A DNA stretch of 64,000 bases from Mycobacterium sp. 236(2023) (GTDB taxonomy: Bacteria > Actinomycetota > Actinomycetes > Mycobacteriales > Mycobacteriaceae), in assembly GCF_029623955.1 (NCBI RefSeq), contig NZ_JARSBP010000002.1, forward strand, positions 496,001-560,000. Direction: 5' to 3'. Position numbers and translations under genes: made by a program. The notes below the pieces were generated by a model, which searched no databases, was not told the origin of the DNA, and saw only the letters and a list, made by a program, of their open reading frames with translations. Of the stretch, positions 9,173 to 19,697 are shown in pieces (positions within the stretch are counted from its first letter, which is position 1; every line of letters begins with the position of its first letter).

Positions 9173-9821
9173 GGGCCTCGGCGAGCACCGTCGCCGCCAC
9201 GACGCCGTCGATCACGGGCACGCCGAGGCGTCGCGTCAGCTCGGGCGCATACGGTGCCATCGCGGCGCAGCCCAGCACGATGGCCCTGCTGTCGTCCTGA
9301 TCGAGCGCCCGGCGGCACAATGCGCCGATCGGGTCGATGGTCGTGGGGTCGGAATCGATACGCAGCACCGGGATATCGCAGGCGTACACCCCCATACACT
9401 GGTTCGGGGTGTAGTCCTTGGCCAGTTGCCAGGCCCGCTCGATCGTCGCCGACATCGACGTCACCACCGAGAAGCTCCCCGCCGCCAGGGCCGCCGCGTG
9501 CATGGCCGCCTGCGCGATCCCGAGCACGGGCACATCGAGCAGGGCGCGGGCCTCCACGAGGCCGGGGTCCCCGAAGCAGGCCACCACGTAGGCGTCGGGT
9601 CGCTGATCGACGGGGCGCTGCTGTGCGGTTCGCAGGATATCGAGAAGTCCTGGAACGCTGCGCTTTTCATCGGCATCGTTCTCGATACTGGGCGGCCCGT
9701 CGACGGGGTTGAGCGCTTCGACGACCGTCCCGGGGCGTGCGATGCCCGACGCGCTGGCGGCGATGGCCACCGTCATCGACGCGGTGGTGTTGGGGTTGAC
9801 GAGCAGCAGCCGCACCCTCAC
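9156..9821 (-). CDS. Aspartate/glutamate (hydantoin-type) racemase family protein
   Basis: A 221-residue Asp/Glu/hydantoin racemase-fold protein. The N terminus LLLVNPNTTASMT is the substrate-binding signature of hydantoin racemases, and the two expected catalytic cysteines are visible in VVACFGDP (about residue 82) and IVLGCAAM (about residue 184). These enzymes racemise amino acids or hydantoins without cofactor. The start overlaps the end of the MFS exporter gene by 4 bases, so the two are cotranscribed; the physiological substrate is not apparent. Confidence 0.85.
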   Translation of the reverse strand: MRVRLLLVNPNTTASMTVAIAASASGIARPGTVVEALNPVDGPPSIENDADEKRSVPGLLDILRTAQQRPVDQRPDAYVVACFGDPGLVEARALLDVPVLGIAQAAMHAAALAAGSFSVVTSMSATIERAWQLAKDYTPNQCMGVYACDIPVLRIDSDPTTIDPIGALCRRALDQDDSRAIVLGCAAMAPYAPELTRRLGVPVIDGVVAATVLAEALTALR

Positions 9822-11386
9822 AGGTTACGGCGCAACACCCTCCACTGCTTGCCGTCGCGTCCCGGTGACCAGACCGCGACGAACGCCGCGCCCGCGACCA
9901 GTACCGCCGACAGAACGAGGAGCGCCTGATCGGCGGCGTGCAGGAACGCCGTCTGCGCCAGTGTGGCGAGTTGGGCGCCCTGGGGTCCCATCTGCTCGGA
10001 CATGGCCAGCGCGTGGGCCAGTGAATCGGTCGCGGTCTGGCGGATCTGGTCGGGGAACGCGTCGAGCTTGGGTGCCAGCGAGCTGTGATAAACGGCGGCG
10101 AGGATGGATCCCGCGACGGCGATACCGACGGCGGCGCCGACCTCGCGCGTGGCGTCGTTGACCGCCGACGCAACGCCCTGCTTCTCGTCGGGCACGGCGT
10201 TCATGATCGCCGAAGTCGTTGGCGCCGTGCAGAGTCCGATGCCGGAAGCGGCGATCAGCATCGGCCAGGCCAGATCCAAGAACGTCGCGTCCGCCTCCAG
10301 GTACCGCATGCAGAACAAGCCGGCGGCGATCAGGAGGAGGCCGACGCTCACCGCGGTCCGCAGGCCGATCTTGGGCAGGTAGAGGTGCATCGTCGCGCTG
10401 AACACCAGTACCGGCAGTGCCAGCGGAGCCAGCGCGAACGCGGTCTGCAGCGCGGTATAGCCCAGCACGAGTTGCATGAACTGCATCTCGACGAAGAAGA
10501 AGCCGAAGTTGGCGAGGAACAGGAACGTGATGCCGACCGCGCCGGTCGCGAAGTCGGGCCTGCGGAACAGGCGCACGTCGAGCAGGGGATGGCTGCGTCG
10601 GAGCTGGACCACGGCGAACAACGCGGCGATGGCCACCCCGCCCGCGACACAGCCCACAACCACCGGGTCGGTCCACCCCCGAACGGGCGCCTCGACGATG
10701 CCGAGCACGAACACCGCGATCGCCGCGGCGATCAGCCCACCGCCCAACCAGTCGATGGGCGTTGCGGTCTCGTCCTTGGACGACCCGATCGTGCAGGTGA
10801 GCGCAAACATCAGGAGGCCAGCCGCAGCAAAGGCGTAGAAGATCGACTGCCACGCGAAGAAATGCAGCAGAACGCCGGTGCCGAGGAAGCCGACGATCGC
10901 AGCGCAGCCTGCTGCACCGGCCCAGATGCCAACGGCCTTGTTGCGCTCCGATTTCGGGAAGGCGGCGGTTAACAGCGACAAAGTGGCGGGCATGATGAGC
11001 GCGGCACCGACGCCCGCCACCACGCGGGTGATGATGATCTGCGTGGGGCTGGCGAACCACACCGGTGCCAGCGACGCCAGCGCGAAGATGGCCAGGCCCG
11101 CGAGCAGCGCCCCGCGCCTGCCGTAGCGGTCGCCGATTGCCCCCGCGGGGAGTAGCAGGCACGCCAGCGCCAAGGTGTATCCGTCGACCACCCAGGTCAA
11201 TTGTGTCTGTGTCGCCGAGGTCTCCACGGCGATGTCGGGAAGCGCCGCGTTCAGCGCCACCATCGACGAGATGACGATCAGCACGTCGAGGCTGGCGACG
11301 GTGAGCAGCCAGATGCGCGCTTTCCGGGACAACGTCGCCATTTCGCCGTGGATATCCTGGTCTGAGCGCGCGAGGGTGTCGACCAC
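9818..11386 (-). CDS. MFS drug exporter, DHA2 (14-helix) family
   Basis: A 522-residue major facilitator of the EmrB/QacA type, with many hydrophobic segments consistent with 14 helices. Motif A is seen after helix 2 (GAIGDRYGRRGALL), and the LTWVVDGYTLALACLLLPAG segment is typical of proton-coupled multidrug exporters. The GTG at 11384-11386 has AGAGAGGAA upstream. A TetR gene is divergent, with a tandem operator between the genes, so induction by an exported compound is likely. It is coupled to a racemase gene downstream. Confidence 0.9.
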   Translation of the reverse strand: MVDTLARSDQDIHGEMATLSRKARIWLLTVASLDVLIVISSMVALNAALPDIAVETSATQTQLTWVVDGYTLALACLLLPAGAIGDRYGRRGALLAGLAIFALASLAPVWFASPTQIIITRVVAGVGAALIMPATLSLLTAAFPKSERNKAVGIWAGAAGCAAIVGFLGTGVLLHFFAWQSIFYAFAAAGLLMFALTCTIGSSKDETATPIDWLGGGLIAAAIAVFVLGIVEAPVRGWTDPVVVGCVAGGVAIAALFAVVQLRRSHPLLDVRLFRRPDFATGAVGITFLFLANFGFFFVEMQFMQLVLGYTALQTAFALAPLALPVLVFSATMHLYLPKIGLRTAVSVGLLLIAAGLFCMRYLEADATFLDLAWPMLIAASGIGLCTAPTTSAIMNAVPDEKQGVASAVNDATREVGAAVGIAVAGSILAAVYHSSLAPKLDAFPDQIRQTATDSLAHALAMSEQMGPQGAQLATLAQTAFLHAADQALLVLSAVLVAGAAFVAVWSPGRDGKQWRVLRRNL

Positions 11387-11413
11387 GTCGTTCCTCTCTC
11401 GGCTGGGAGTTTT

Positions 11414-11448
11414 GAGACTATCAGTCTCGGACGGAGACCATCAGTCCT
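11414..11448. promoter_or_regulatory. Tandem operator between MFS and TetR genes
   Basis: A perfect palindrome GAGACT-ATC-AGTCTC at 11414-11428 is followed 20 bp later (start to start) by a degenerate copy, GAGACCATCAGTCCT, at 11434-11448; 12 of 15 positions agree. Two turns of spacing put both on the same DNA face. Location between divergent exporter and TetR genes makes it the probable repressor site for both. Confidence 0.75.
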
Positions 11449-11475
11449 GTTCCCGCTCTGGAGGTGGAGGAAACC

Positions 11476-12096
11476 ATGACCGCCGTAAGTGGCGATCCGC
11501 GGCCGGCCCGGTCACGGGCCCGCCTGCTCGACGCGGCAACGGCGCTGCTGCGTGCCGGCGGCCCGGGAGCGGTGACGATCGACGCCGTCACGCGCAAAGC
11601 CAACGTGGCGCGCGCGACCCTCTACCGCCACTTCCCGAGCTCGAACGACCTTGTCGCTGCGGCCTTCATGAGCCTCATCCCGCCACCGCCGATGCCGCCG
11701 GCCGAGGGCAGCCTGCGGGACCGTCTGCTCGCCGTCGTCGCGGAATGGGCCGGGTCGATCGCCGAAGCGCCCACGACCCTCACCGCGATGGCGTGGCTGT
11801 CATTGGGCCCCGACATCGGAGAGGTGCCCAGCGGGGGGACTGACGGCGTGCGCTCGCTGAGGGAACGGATCGCAGAGCAGTACTCCGCGCCGTTCGACGC
11901 CATCTTCGACGGTCCACAGGGGGCCGCCGAACTCGGGACCGTCGACCGCACGATGGCGTTCGCCCTGCTGATCGGGCCCCTCGCGTTCGGCCGCATCAGC
12001 ACGCTCACCGAGTTCGACTACCGCGCGGTGGCGGTCGCCGCCGTCGACGGATTCCTCAAGTTCAGCGAAGCGAGTACCGAACCGGCAGGTGCTTGA
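11476..12096 (+). CDS. TetR family regulator of the adjacent MFS exporter
   Basis: A 206-residue TetR-type repressor with the helix-turn-helix at about residues 30-50 (VTIDAVTRKANVARATLYRHF). The ATG at 11476 is chosen because GGAGG precedes it by 5 bases; a GTG at 11464 lies within the ribosome-binding region. It is divergent from the MFS-racemase pair and very likely controls it through the operators at 11414-11448. The 3' end overlaps the convergent P450 gene by 35 bases. Confidence 0.9.
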   Translation: MTAVSGDPRPARSRARLLDAATALLRAGGPGAVTIDAVTRKANVARATLYRHFPSSNDLVAAAFMSLIPPPPMPPAEGSLRDRLLAVVAEWAGSIAEAPTTLTAMAWLSLGPDIGEVPSGGTDGVRSLRERIAEQYSAPFDAIFDGPQGAAELGTVDRTMAFALLIGPLAFGRISTLTEFDYRAVAVAAVDGFLKFSEASTEPAGA

Positions 12097-13312
12097 GCCC
12101 GCCGACGAACGTCGTCGCCGCGAGTTCGGCCTCGCCCGCGAGCTCGATGGATTCCAGCCTCGGGATCAGCTCGGTGAACAGGCTGTTCATCTCCATACGC
12201 GCCAGCGCGGCGCCGAGGCAGAAATGCACGCCGTAGCCGAACGCCAAGTGCTTGTTGGGTTCCCGGCCGACGTCGAAGCGGAACGGCTCGTCGAAGATCT
12301 CTTCGTCGCGGTTGCCCGACACGTAGGCCAGGTAGACGGACTCGCCCTTGGCGATCGGCACGCCGCGGACCGTGGTGTCCTCGGCAGCGGTGCGCATGAA
12401 TTCCTTGACGGGCGTCGTCCAGCGGATCATCTCTTCCACCGCCGTCGGCATCAGGTCCATGTTGTTGCGCAGCCGGTCCAGTTCGCCCGGGTTCTCGATG
12501 AGGGCGTGTAACCCTCCGGAGATCGCGTCCTTGGTGGTGTCGTGGCCGGCGCTGGCGACGATGACGTAGTAGGAGGCGGTGTCGATGTCGGACATCGGTT
12601 CGCCGTCGATGGTGCCGTTGGCGATCGCCGAGGCCAGGTCATCGGTGGGGGTTTCCCGCCGTGACGCCGTCAGCTGGGCGAAGTAGGTGAAGAAGTCCAG
12701 CAGCACCGCCATCTGCTCTTCGGGGCTGACGCCGCGCTTGTACTCGTCGTCGTCGCCGCCGAACATTTCCTGCGTCAGTGAGTGCATGCGGCCGTAGTCC
12801 TCTTCGGGCAGGCCGAGCAGGGACATGATGACGTACAGCGGGAACTGCACCGCGATGTCGGTGACGAAGTCACACTCGGGGCCGATGTCGCGCATCCGGT
12901 CGACGTAGCGCTTGGCAAGCTCGTCGACGCGAACTTTCAAGTCGCGCATGGCTTTCGGGCGGAACCAGTCGGCGCCGATGGCGCGTACCTTGCGGTGGTG
13001 GGGGTCGTCCATGTGGATCAGCGTGCGCAGGCCCACGCCTGCGTCGAGCTGTTCCTTCATGTAGTCGTCGGCCTGCGCGGTGGCCAGCAGCGAGCGCGGC
13101 GCCGACAGGAACAGGTCGTTGGCCCGCTCGATCGCCATGATGTCGGCGTGCTTGGTGATCGCCCAGAAGGGGCGGTACGGCTTGAGGTCCACCCACGCGA
13201 CAGGCTCGTTGGCCCGCAGATGCGTCAACGCTGTGTGCAGCCGCGCGTCGTCGGCATACGCCGTCGGGTCGGCAAGCACCTTGGCGTGCTCATCCATGGT
13301 GGGTGTGGTCAT
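12062..13312 (-). CDS. Cytochrome P450
   Basis: A 416-residue bacterial class I P450. The I-helix oxygen-activation motif is SAGHDTTKD, the ExxR motif lies in AVEEMIRW, and the heme loop [17 protein letters not shown] carries the cysteine ligand. The ATG at 13310-13312 follows GAAGGAGA. No ferredoxin or reductase gene is adjacent. Mycobacterial P450s of this kind often act on lipids or sterols, but the substrate cannot be read from the sequence. Confidence 0.93.
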   Translation of the reverse strand: MTTPTMDEHAKVLADPTAYADDARLHTALTHLRANEPVAWVDLKPYRPFWAITKHADIMAIERANDLFLSAPRSLLATAQADDYMKEQLDAGVGLRTLIHMDDPHHRKVRAIGADWFRPKAMRDLKVRVDELAKRYVDRMRDIGPECDFVTDIAVQFPLYVIMSLLGLPEEDYGRMHSLTQEMFGGDDDEYKRGVSPEEQMAVLLDFFTYFAQLTASRRETPTDDLASAIANGTIDGEPMSDIDTASYYVIVASAGHDTTKDAISGGLHALIENPGELDRLRNNMDLMPTAVEEMIRWTTPVKEFMRTAAEDTTVRGVPIAKGESVYLAYVSGNRDEEIFDEPFRFDVGREPNKHLAFGYGVHFCLGAALARMEMNSLFTELIPRLESIELAGEAELAATTFVGGLKHLPVRYSLR

Positions 13313-13429
13313 GCCATCTCCTTCGGGGCTGTCAGGAAACTTGACGGGTGTCAACTCGCGCCAGTCTATGTGACGGCCGCCACTTTGCGAAAGGGGCCAG
13401 CGGGATCGTCGCCGTTAAGCTCGGGAGTT

Positions 13430-14983
13430 GTGCGCCTCATGTCCGCCTTGATGGCGCTTCTGCTTGTCGCCGGATGTGCCAGCGCGCGCGACGACGCCGC
13501 ACCTCCGCCGGCGCCATCGGATCCGGCCGTCGTGCAGACGGCGGCGGGCGCCGTGCGCGGCACTGTCGCCGAGGATCATCGTCTGTTCGCCGGAATCCCT
13601 TATGCCGCACCACCTGTCGGCCCGCTGCGATGGAAGGATCCGGAGCCGGCGCCGGCATGGCAGGGGGAGCGCGACGCGACTGCCTTCGGCCCGCGCTGCA
13701 TGCAGGACCTCAACGGCGACATCGAACTCGGGAGGCAGACCGACGAGGACTGCCTGAGCCTCAACGTGTGGACCCCGGCCGGCGAGTCTGACAAGCCCCG
13801 CCCGGTGATGGTGTGGATCCACGGCGGCTCCTTCGTCGCAGGCAGCGGCGGGATCTACGACTCGCGTCGGCTGGTCTCTCGTGGCGACATCGTCGTCGTC
13901 ACCGTGAACTACCGGCTCGGGACACTCGGCTTCCTCGCCCATCCCGCGCTGGGGGCGCCCGGTGCGGTCGGAAACTACGGGCTGGCCGATCAGCAGGCGG
14001 CGCTGCGCTGGGTTCGGGACAACATCGGCGCGTTCGGCGGCGATCCCGCCAGGGTGACGATCGCGGGGGAGTCCGCGGGTGCGATGTCGGTGTGCGACCA
14101 CCTGGTGGCGCCCGGATCGCAGGGACTGTTCGACGCCGCGATCATGATGAGCTCCCTGTGCCAGGCGCAGGTCGGCCTGCCCGTCGCGCAACAGCGCAGC
14201 CTCGACTACGCCGCGCAGGTAGGGTGCCCCGATCCGGCGACTGCGGGCGAGTGCCTGCGGGCGCTTCCCGCCAACCGGCTGCGCACCCCGATCTGGTACT
14301 ACGACATCGGCGAAGACCAGCTCAGCGGGCCGGTGACCGGGACGGCTGCGCTGCCGACGGATCCTGTCGCCGCATTCGCCGAGGCCCGGGCCGCGCGGGT
14401 GCCGGTGCTGATGGGTACGACGCGTGATGAGTGGACGCTGTTCGTCGCGCTGCAGAAACTGCGGGGAGCCGGTGACTACACGGCCGGCAACTATCCGCGT
14501 CTGCTGGCGCAGACCTACGGCGCCGATGCCGCCGCGGTGGAGGGGCGCTATCCGTTGACCGGCTACCCGGACGTCGCGCTGGCCTACGCGGCCACCGTCA
14601 CCGACGGGGTGCTGGCGTGCCCGGCGCAACGGTGGGCCGGGGACCTCTCTCGTGATGAGGACGTCTACTTCTACGAGTTCAACGACCGCGATGCCCCGGC
14701 ACCCGAGCCGCTGCGGACGCTGCCGTTCCCGGTCGGTGCGAGTCATTCACTCGAGCTGCGCTACCTCTTCGACGTCGGCGGGGCACCGCCACCGGACGAA
14801 GCGCAGTTCGCGCTCGGTGACCGCATGATCGACTACTGGGCCTCGTTCGTGAAGACGGGCGAACCGGGCGGCGACTGGAAGAACCTGAGCGGCGGTGTCC
14901 TGTCCCTGCAGCCGGACGGTGACCGGATGGTCGACGAGTTCGGCCGCGAGCATCACTGCGATTTCTGGGACGGACTGCGCTAA
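13430..14983 (+). CDS. Type B carboxylesterase, predicted lipoprotein
   Basis: A 517-residue alpha/beta hydrolase of the carboxylesterase type B family. It has a short lipoprotein signal peptide ending in the lipobox VAGC (Cys at about residue 17), so it should be membrane-anchored outside the cytoplasm. The family hallmark EDCLSLNVWTP, the oxyanion region WIHGGSFVAGS and the nucleophile elbow GESAG (Ser215) are present, with a late HSLELRYLF supplying the probable catalytic His. The GTG at 13430 is preferred; an ATG at 13439 would shorten the signal. Antisense extension over the P450 gene is not coding. Confidence 0.9.
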   Translation: MRLMSALMALLLVAGCASARDDAAPPPAPSDPAVVQTAAGAVRGTVAEDHRLFAGIPYAAPPVGPLRWKDPEPAPAWQGERDATAFGPRCMQDLNGDIELGRQTDEDCLSLNVWTPAGESDKPRPVMVWIHGGSFVAGSGGIYDSRRLVSRGDIVVVTVNYRLGTLGFLAHPALGAPGAVGNYGLADQQAALRWVRDNIGAFGGDPARVTIAGESAGAMSVCDHLVAPGSQGLFDAAIMMSSLCQAQVGLPVAQQRSLDYAAQVGCPDPATAGECLRALPANRLRTPIWYYDIGEDQLSGPVTGTAALPTDPVAAFAEARAARVPVLMGTTRDEWTLFVALQKLRGAGDYTAGNYPRLLAQTYGADAAAVEGRYPLTGYPDVALAYAATVTDGVLACPAQRWAGDLSRDEDVYFYEFNDRDAPAPEPLRTLPFPVGASHSLELRYLFDVGGAPPPDEAQFALGDRMIDYWASFVKTGEPGGDWKNLSGGVLSLQPDGDRMVDEFGREHHCDFWDGLR

Positions 14984-15062
14984 CCGACGCCAGCGTGGGC
15001 GTTATGTACGGTTGAGGGCGGTTTTGCGTACACAGGTCCCACGCTCGAGCCCCTCCACCAGG

Positions 15063-15112
15063 GATTTGGAGCAGGCGGGATCGTCAGGCATACTGTTCGG
15101 GTTGCCTTGAGC
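15063..15112 (+). promoter_or_regulatory. S10 operon promoter module
   Basis: TTGGAG (15066-15071), 17 bp, CATACT (15089-15094). The 50-bp block begins GATTTGGAGCA and ends GGGTTGCCTTGAGC, and matches the block upstream of rplN base for base in spacing. It gives a 5' leader of about 220 bases before rpsJ. Confidence 0.65.
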
Positions 15113-15135
15113 CGGTTTGGCCGGTTCGGGCATGC

Positions 15136-15166
15136 GACCGGCGCCCCTAGCGGGGCGCATCCGGTC
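15136..15166 (+). promoter_or_regulatory. Strong hairpin in S10 operon leader
   Basis: Inner stem GCGCCCC / GGGGCGC (15141-15147, 15152-15158) with loop TAGC, extended by GACCG / CGGTC (15136-15140, 15162-15166) across an ATC bulge. No U-tract follows, so it is not a standard terminator. It would be about 35-65 bases into the transcript. Confidence 0.6.
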
Positions 15167-15274
15167 CCCACCTCGATCGCGACAAATCTGCCGCGAATGA
15201 GTGTGCGTGCGGGCGACACACCCGACCGCGGGGGCCGGTGAACCACAGACAGGTAAACAGCGGCGGCACAGCCA

Positions 15275-15295
15275 GGCCCGAGTTCGAATCGGGCC
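15275..15295 (+). promoter_or_regulatory. T-arm-like hairpin before rpsJ
   Basis: Arms GGCCCGA and TCGGGCC enclose a 7-base loop GTTCGAA, looking like a tRNA T arm, 25 bases before the rpsJ GTG. The rest of a tRNA (acceptor, anticodon arm) is not present. The 337-base stretch 14984-15320 otherwise holds only the promoter and the hairpin at 15136-15166. Confidence 0.55.
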
Positions 15296-15320
15296 CGTTA
15301 GTAGTGAAGGTAGGAGAAGC

Positions 15321-15626
15321 GTGGCGGGACAAAAGATCCGCATCAGGCTCAAGGCCTACGACCATGAGGCGATTGACGCCTCTGCGCGCAAGATCGTCGA
15401 GACGGTCACCCGTACGGGCGCCAGCGTGGTCGGCCCTGTGCCGCTGCCGACCGAGAAGAACGTGTATTGCGTCATCCGGTCCCCGCACAAGTACAAGGAC
15501 TCGCGGGAGCACTTCGAGATGCGTACACACAAGCGGCTGATCGACATTCTCGACCCCACGCCGAAGACGGTTGACGCACTCATGCGCATCGATCTGCCGG
15601 CCAGCGTCGACGTCAACATCCAGTAG
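15321..15626 (+). CDS. rpsJ: 30S ribosomal protein S10
   Basis: The 101-residue S10, first gene of the S10 operon. [14 protein letters not shown] and the conserved loop [12 protein letters not shown] are diagnostic. S10 binds 16S rRNA in the head of the small subunit and also joins NusB in antitermination. The GTG at 15321 is preceded by TAGGAG. Confidence 0.98.
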
Positions 15627-15640
15627 GAGATTCCAGAACC

Positions 15641-16291
15641 ATGGCAAGAAAAGGCATTCTGGGTACCAAGCTGGGCATGACGCAGGTGTTCGACGAGAAC
15701 AACAAAGTCGTCCCGGTGACGGTCGTCAAGGCCGGCCCGAACGTCGTGACGCTCATCCGCACCCAGGAGCGTGACGGTTACAGCGCCGTGCAACTCGCCT
15801 ACGGCGAGATCAGCCCGCGCAAGGTGAACAAGCCCGTGACGGGCCAGTACGCGGCCGCCGGTGTCAACCCGCGCCGCCACCTCGCCGAGCTGCGTCTCGA
15901 CGACGAGGCCGCCGCGGAGTACGAGGTCGGCCAGGAGCTGACGGCGGAGATCTTCGCCGACGGCGCCTACGTCGACGTGACCGGCACCAGCAAGGGCAAG
16001 GGCTTCGCGGGAACCATGAAGCGCCACGGCTTCAAGGGCCAGGGCGCCAGCCACGGTGCGCAGGCTGTGCACCGCCGGCCGGGCTCGATCGGTGGCTGCG
16101 CCACCCCGGGCCGCGTCTTCAAGGGCACGCGCATGTCGGGCCGCATGGGTAGCGACCGCGTCACGACCCAGAACCTGAAGGTGCACAAGGTCGACGCAGA
16201 GAACGGCGTGCTGTTGATCAAGGGCGCCATCCCCGGCCGCAACGGTGGTCTGGTAGTTGTCCGCACCGCAATCAAGCGAGGCGAGAAGTAA
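15641..16291 (+). CDS. rplC: 50S ribosomal protein L3
   Basis: The 216-residue L3, binding near the peptidyl-transferase and sarcin-ricin regions of 23S rRNA. The N terminus [15 protein letters not shown] and the loop [15 protein letters not shown] are family signatures. It follows rpsJ by 14 bases with GGAG in the gap, and its TAA shares one base with the rplD ATG. Confidence 0.98.
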   Translation: MARKGILGTKLGMTQVFDENNKVVPVTVVKAGPNVVTLIRTQERDGYSAVQLAYGEISPRKVNKPVTGQYAAAGVNPRRHLAELRLDDEAAAEYEVGQELTAEIFADGAYVDVTGTSKGKGFAGTMKRHGFKGQGASHGAQAVHRRPGSIGGCATPGRVFKGTRMSGRMGSDRVTTQNLKVHKVDAENGVLLIKGAIPGRNGGLVVVRTAIKRGEK

Positions 16292-16944
16292 TGGCTGACA
16301 AGAAAATTGACGTTCTGACGCCGGCAGGCAAGAAGGACGGAAACGTCACCCTGCCTGCTGCACTTTTTGATGTCGAACCCAACATCGCGCTGATGCATCA
16401 GGTCGTCAACGCGCAGCTGGCCGCCAAGCGCCAGGGCACCCACGCGACCAAGACGCGTGGCGAGGTCTCCGGCGGTGGCAAGAAGCCGTACCGGCAGAAG
16501 GGCACCGGCCGCGCCCGTCAGGGTTCGACCCGTGCACCGCAGTTCACCGGTGGCGGCGTCGTCCACGGCCCGCAGCCGCGCGACTACAGCGAGCGGACCC
16601 CGAAGAAGATGATCCGCGCTGCACTGCGCGGAGCGCTCTCGGACCGGGCACGCAACGACCGGATTCACGCGATCACCGAGATCGTCGAGGGTCAGACCCC
16701 GTCGACCAAGAGCGCGAAGGCGTTCCTGGCGACGCTGACCGAGCGCAATCGAGTCCTGGTGGTCATCGGTCGCGCCGACGAGACCAGCACGCTGAGCGTG
16801 CGCAATCTGCCTGGCGTGCATGTCATCTCGCCGGACCAGTTGAACACCTACGACGTGCTCAAGGCCGACGACGTGGTGTTCAGCGTCGAGGCGCTCAACG
16901 CGTTCATCGCAGCGAATACGAAGACTGAGGAGGTGTCGGCCTGA
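16291..16944 (+). CDS. rplD: 50S ribosomal protein L4
   Basis: The 217-residue L4, whose extended loop ([20 protein letters not shown], about residues 50-70) lines the exit tunnel. In gamma-proteobacteria L4 represses the S10 operon through the leader; whether it does so here is unknown, but the leader is structured. One-base overlaps join it to rplC and rplW. Confidence 0.98.
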   Translation: MADKKIDVLTPAGKKDGNVTLPAALFDVEPNIALMHQVVNAQLAAKRQGTHATKTRGEVSGGGKKPYRQKGTGRARQGSTRAPQFTGGGVVHGPQPRDYSERTPKKMIRAALRGALSDRARNDRIHAITEIVEGQTPSTKSAKAFLATLTERNRVLVVIGRADETSTLSVRNLPGVHVISPDQLNTYDVLKADDVVFSVEALNAFIAANTKTEEVSA

Positions 16945-17246
16945 TGGCAAACGTGACCGATCCCCGCGACATCATCCTGTCCCCGGTGATCTCCGAGAAG
17001 TCCTACGGACTCATCGAGGACAACGTCTACACGTTCATCGTTCACCCCGACTCGAACAAGACCCAGATCAAGATCGCGATCGAGAAGATCTTCAAGGTCA
17101 AGGTCGATTCGGTGAACACGGCCAATCGACAGGGCAAGCGCAAGCGGACCCGCGCCGGCTACGGCCAGCGCAAGTCCACCAAGCGCGCCATCGTCACGCT
17201 GGCCGCGGGAAGCAAGCCCATCGATCTGTTCGGAGCGCCGGCGTAG
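16944..17246 (+). CDS. rplW: 50S ribosomal protein L23
   Basis: The 100-residue L23, located at the tunnel exit and the docking site for trigger factor and [22 protein letters not shown] and the basic [20 protein letters not shown] segment are typical. It starts in the rplD stop codon (TGATG). Confidence 0.98.
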   Translation: MANVTDPRDIILSPVISEKSYGLIEDNVYTFIVHPDSNKTQIKIAIEKIFKVKVDSVNTANRQGKRKRTRAGYGQRKSTKRAIVTLAAGSKPIDLFGAPA

Positions 17247-17267
17247 TCCGGCAGGGAGATTTAGAAG

Positions 17268-18107
17268 ATGGCTATTCGCAAGTACAAGCCGACGACCCCG
17301 GGCCGTCGCGGTTCGAGCGTCTCCGACTTCGCCGAGATCACGCGTGATCATCCGGAGAAGTCGCTGATCCGTCCGCTGCACGGCAAGGGCGGGCGTAACG
17401 CCCACGGCCGCATCACCACCCGCCACAAGGGTGGTGGCCACAAGCGCGCCTACCGCGTCATCGACTTCCGTCGCCACGACAAGGACGGCGTCAACGCCAA
17501 GGTCGCGCACATCGAGTACGACCCCAACCGCACCGCGAACATCGCGCTGCTGCACTACCTGGACGGCGAGAAGCGCTACATCATCGCGCCGCAGGGACTC
17601 AAGCAGGGCGCGGTCGTCGAGTCGGGCGCCAACGCCGACATCAAGCCGGGCAACAACCTGCCGCTGCGCAACATCCCCGCGGGCACGCTGATCCACGCTG
17701 TGGAGCTGCGTCCCGGTGGTGGCGCGAAGATGGCGCGTTCGGCCGGTGCGTCGATCCAGCTGCTGGGCAAGGAAGGCACCTACGCCTCCCTGCGTATGCC
17801 CAGCGGTGAGATCCGCCGCGTCGACGTGCGCTGCCGCGCCACCGTCGGCGAGGTCGGCAACGCCGAGCAGGCCAACATCAACTGGGGCAAGGCCGGCCGT
17901 ATGCGGTGGAAGGGCAAGCGCCCCACCGTCCGTGGTGTCGTCATGAACCCGGTCGACCACCCGCACGGCGGTGGTGAGGGTAAAACCTCCGGTGGCCGCC
18001 ACCCCGTCAGCCCGTGGGGTAAGCCCGAGGGCCGCACTCGCAAGCCCAACAAGGCCAGCGACAAGCTCATCGTCCGTCGCCGGCGCACCGGCAAGAATAA
18101 GCGGTAG
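17268..18107 (+). CDS. rplB: 50S ribosomal protein L2
   Basis: The 279-residue L2, needed for subunit association and the peptidyl-transferase centre. [18 protein letters not shown] at the N terminus and [20 protein letters not shown] near residues 226-245 (with the conserved functional His) are clear. GGGAG precedes the ATG in the 21-base gap after rplW. Confidence 0.98.
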   Translation: MAIRKYKPTTPGRRGSSVSDFAEITRDHPEKSLIRPLHGKGGRNAHGRITTRHKGGGHKRAYRVIDFRRHDKDGVNAKVAHIEYDPNRTANIALLHYLDGEKRYIIAPQGLKQGAVVESGANADIKPGNNLPLRNIPAGTLIHAVELRPGGGAKMARSAGASIQLLGKEGTYASLRMPSGEIRRVDVRCRATVGEVGNAEQANINWGKAGRMRWKGKRPTVRGVVMNPVDHPHGGGEGKTSGGRHPVSPWGKPEGRTRKPNKASDKLIVRRRRTGKNKR

Positions 18108-18119
18108 GAGTAGCCAGCG

Positions 18120-18400
18120 ATGCCACGCAGCCTGAAGAAGGGCCCGTTCGTCGACGACCATCTGCTCAAGAAGGTCGACGTCCAGAACGAGAAGAACACC
18201 AAGCAGGTCATCAAGACCTGGTCCCGTCGGTCCACCATCATCCCGGACTTCATCGGTCACACCTTCGCCGTCCACGACGGTCGCAAGCACGTGCCGGTGT
18301 TCGTCACCGAGGCGATGGTCGGGCACAAGCTGGGCGAGTTCGCCCCCACCCGCACCTTCAAGGGTCATATCAAGGATGACCGGAAGGCCAAGAGGCGCTA

Positions 18401-18401
<1 letters not shown>
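18120..18401 (+). CDS. rpsS: 30S ribosomal protein S19
   Basis: The 93-residue S19, which pairs with S13 in the head of the small subunit. [18 protein letters not shown] and the [18 protein letters not shown] block identify it. Its TAA overlaps the rplV ATG by one base. Confidence 0.98.
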
Positions 18402-19695
<1,294 letters not shown>

Positions 19696-19697
19696 TC

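Noticed and set aside
12782..13429. Upstream in-frame extension of the esterase gene
   Set aside because: It runs antisense through the P450 gene, whereas a GTG at 13430 gives a proper lipoprotein signal peptide.
15239..15265. TGAACC in the S10 leader as a SigL -35
   Set aside because: No CGTGTC-like -10 occurs 16-18 bp downstream.
15241..15320. Possible tRNA gene before rpsJ because of a T-arm-like GTTCGAA loop
   Set aside because: No acceptor stem, D arm or anticodon arm can be formed with the flanking sequence; only the single hairpin is present.
16848..18368. Leftward open frame of 506 codons across rplD-rpsS
   Set aside because: It is antisense to four ribosomal protein genes in a low-complexity Asp/Val/Leu-rich frame.
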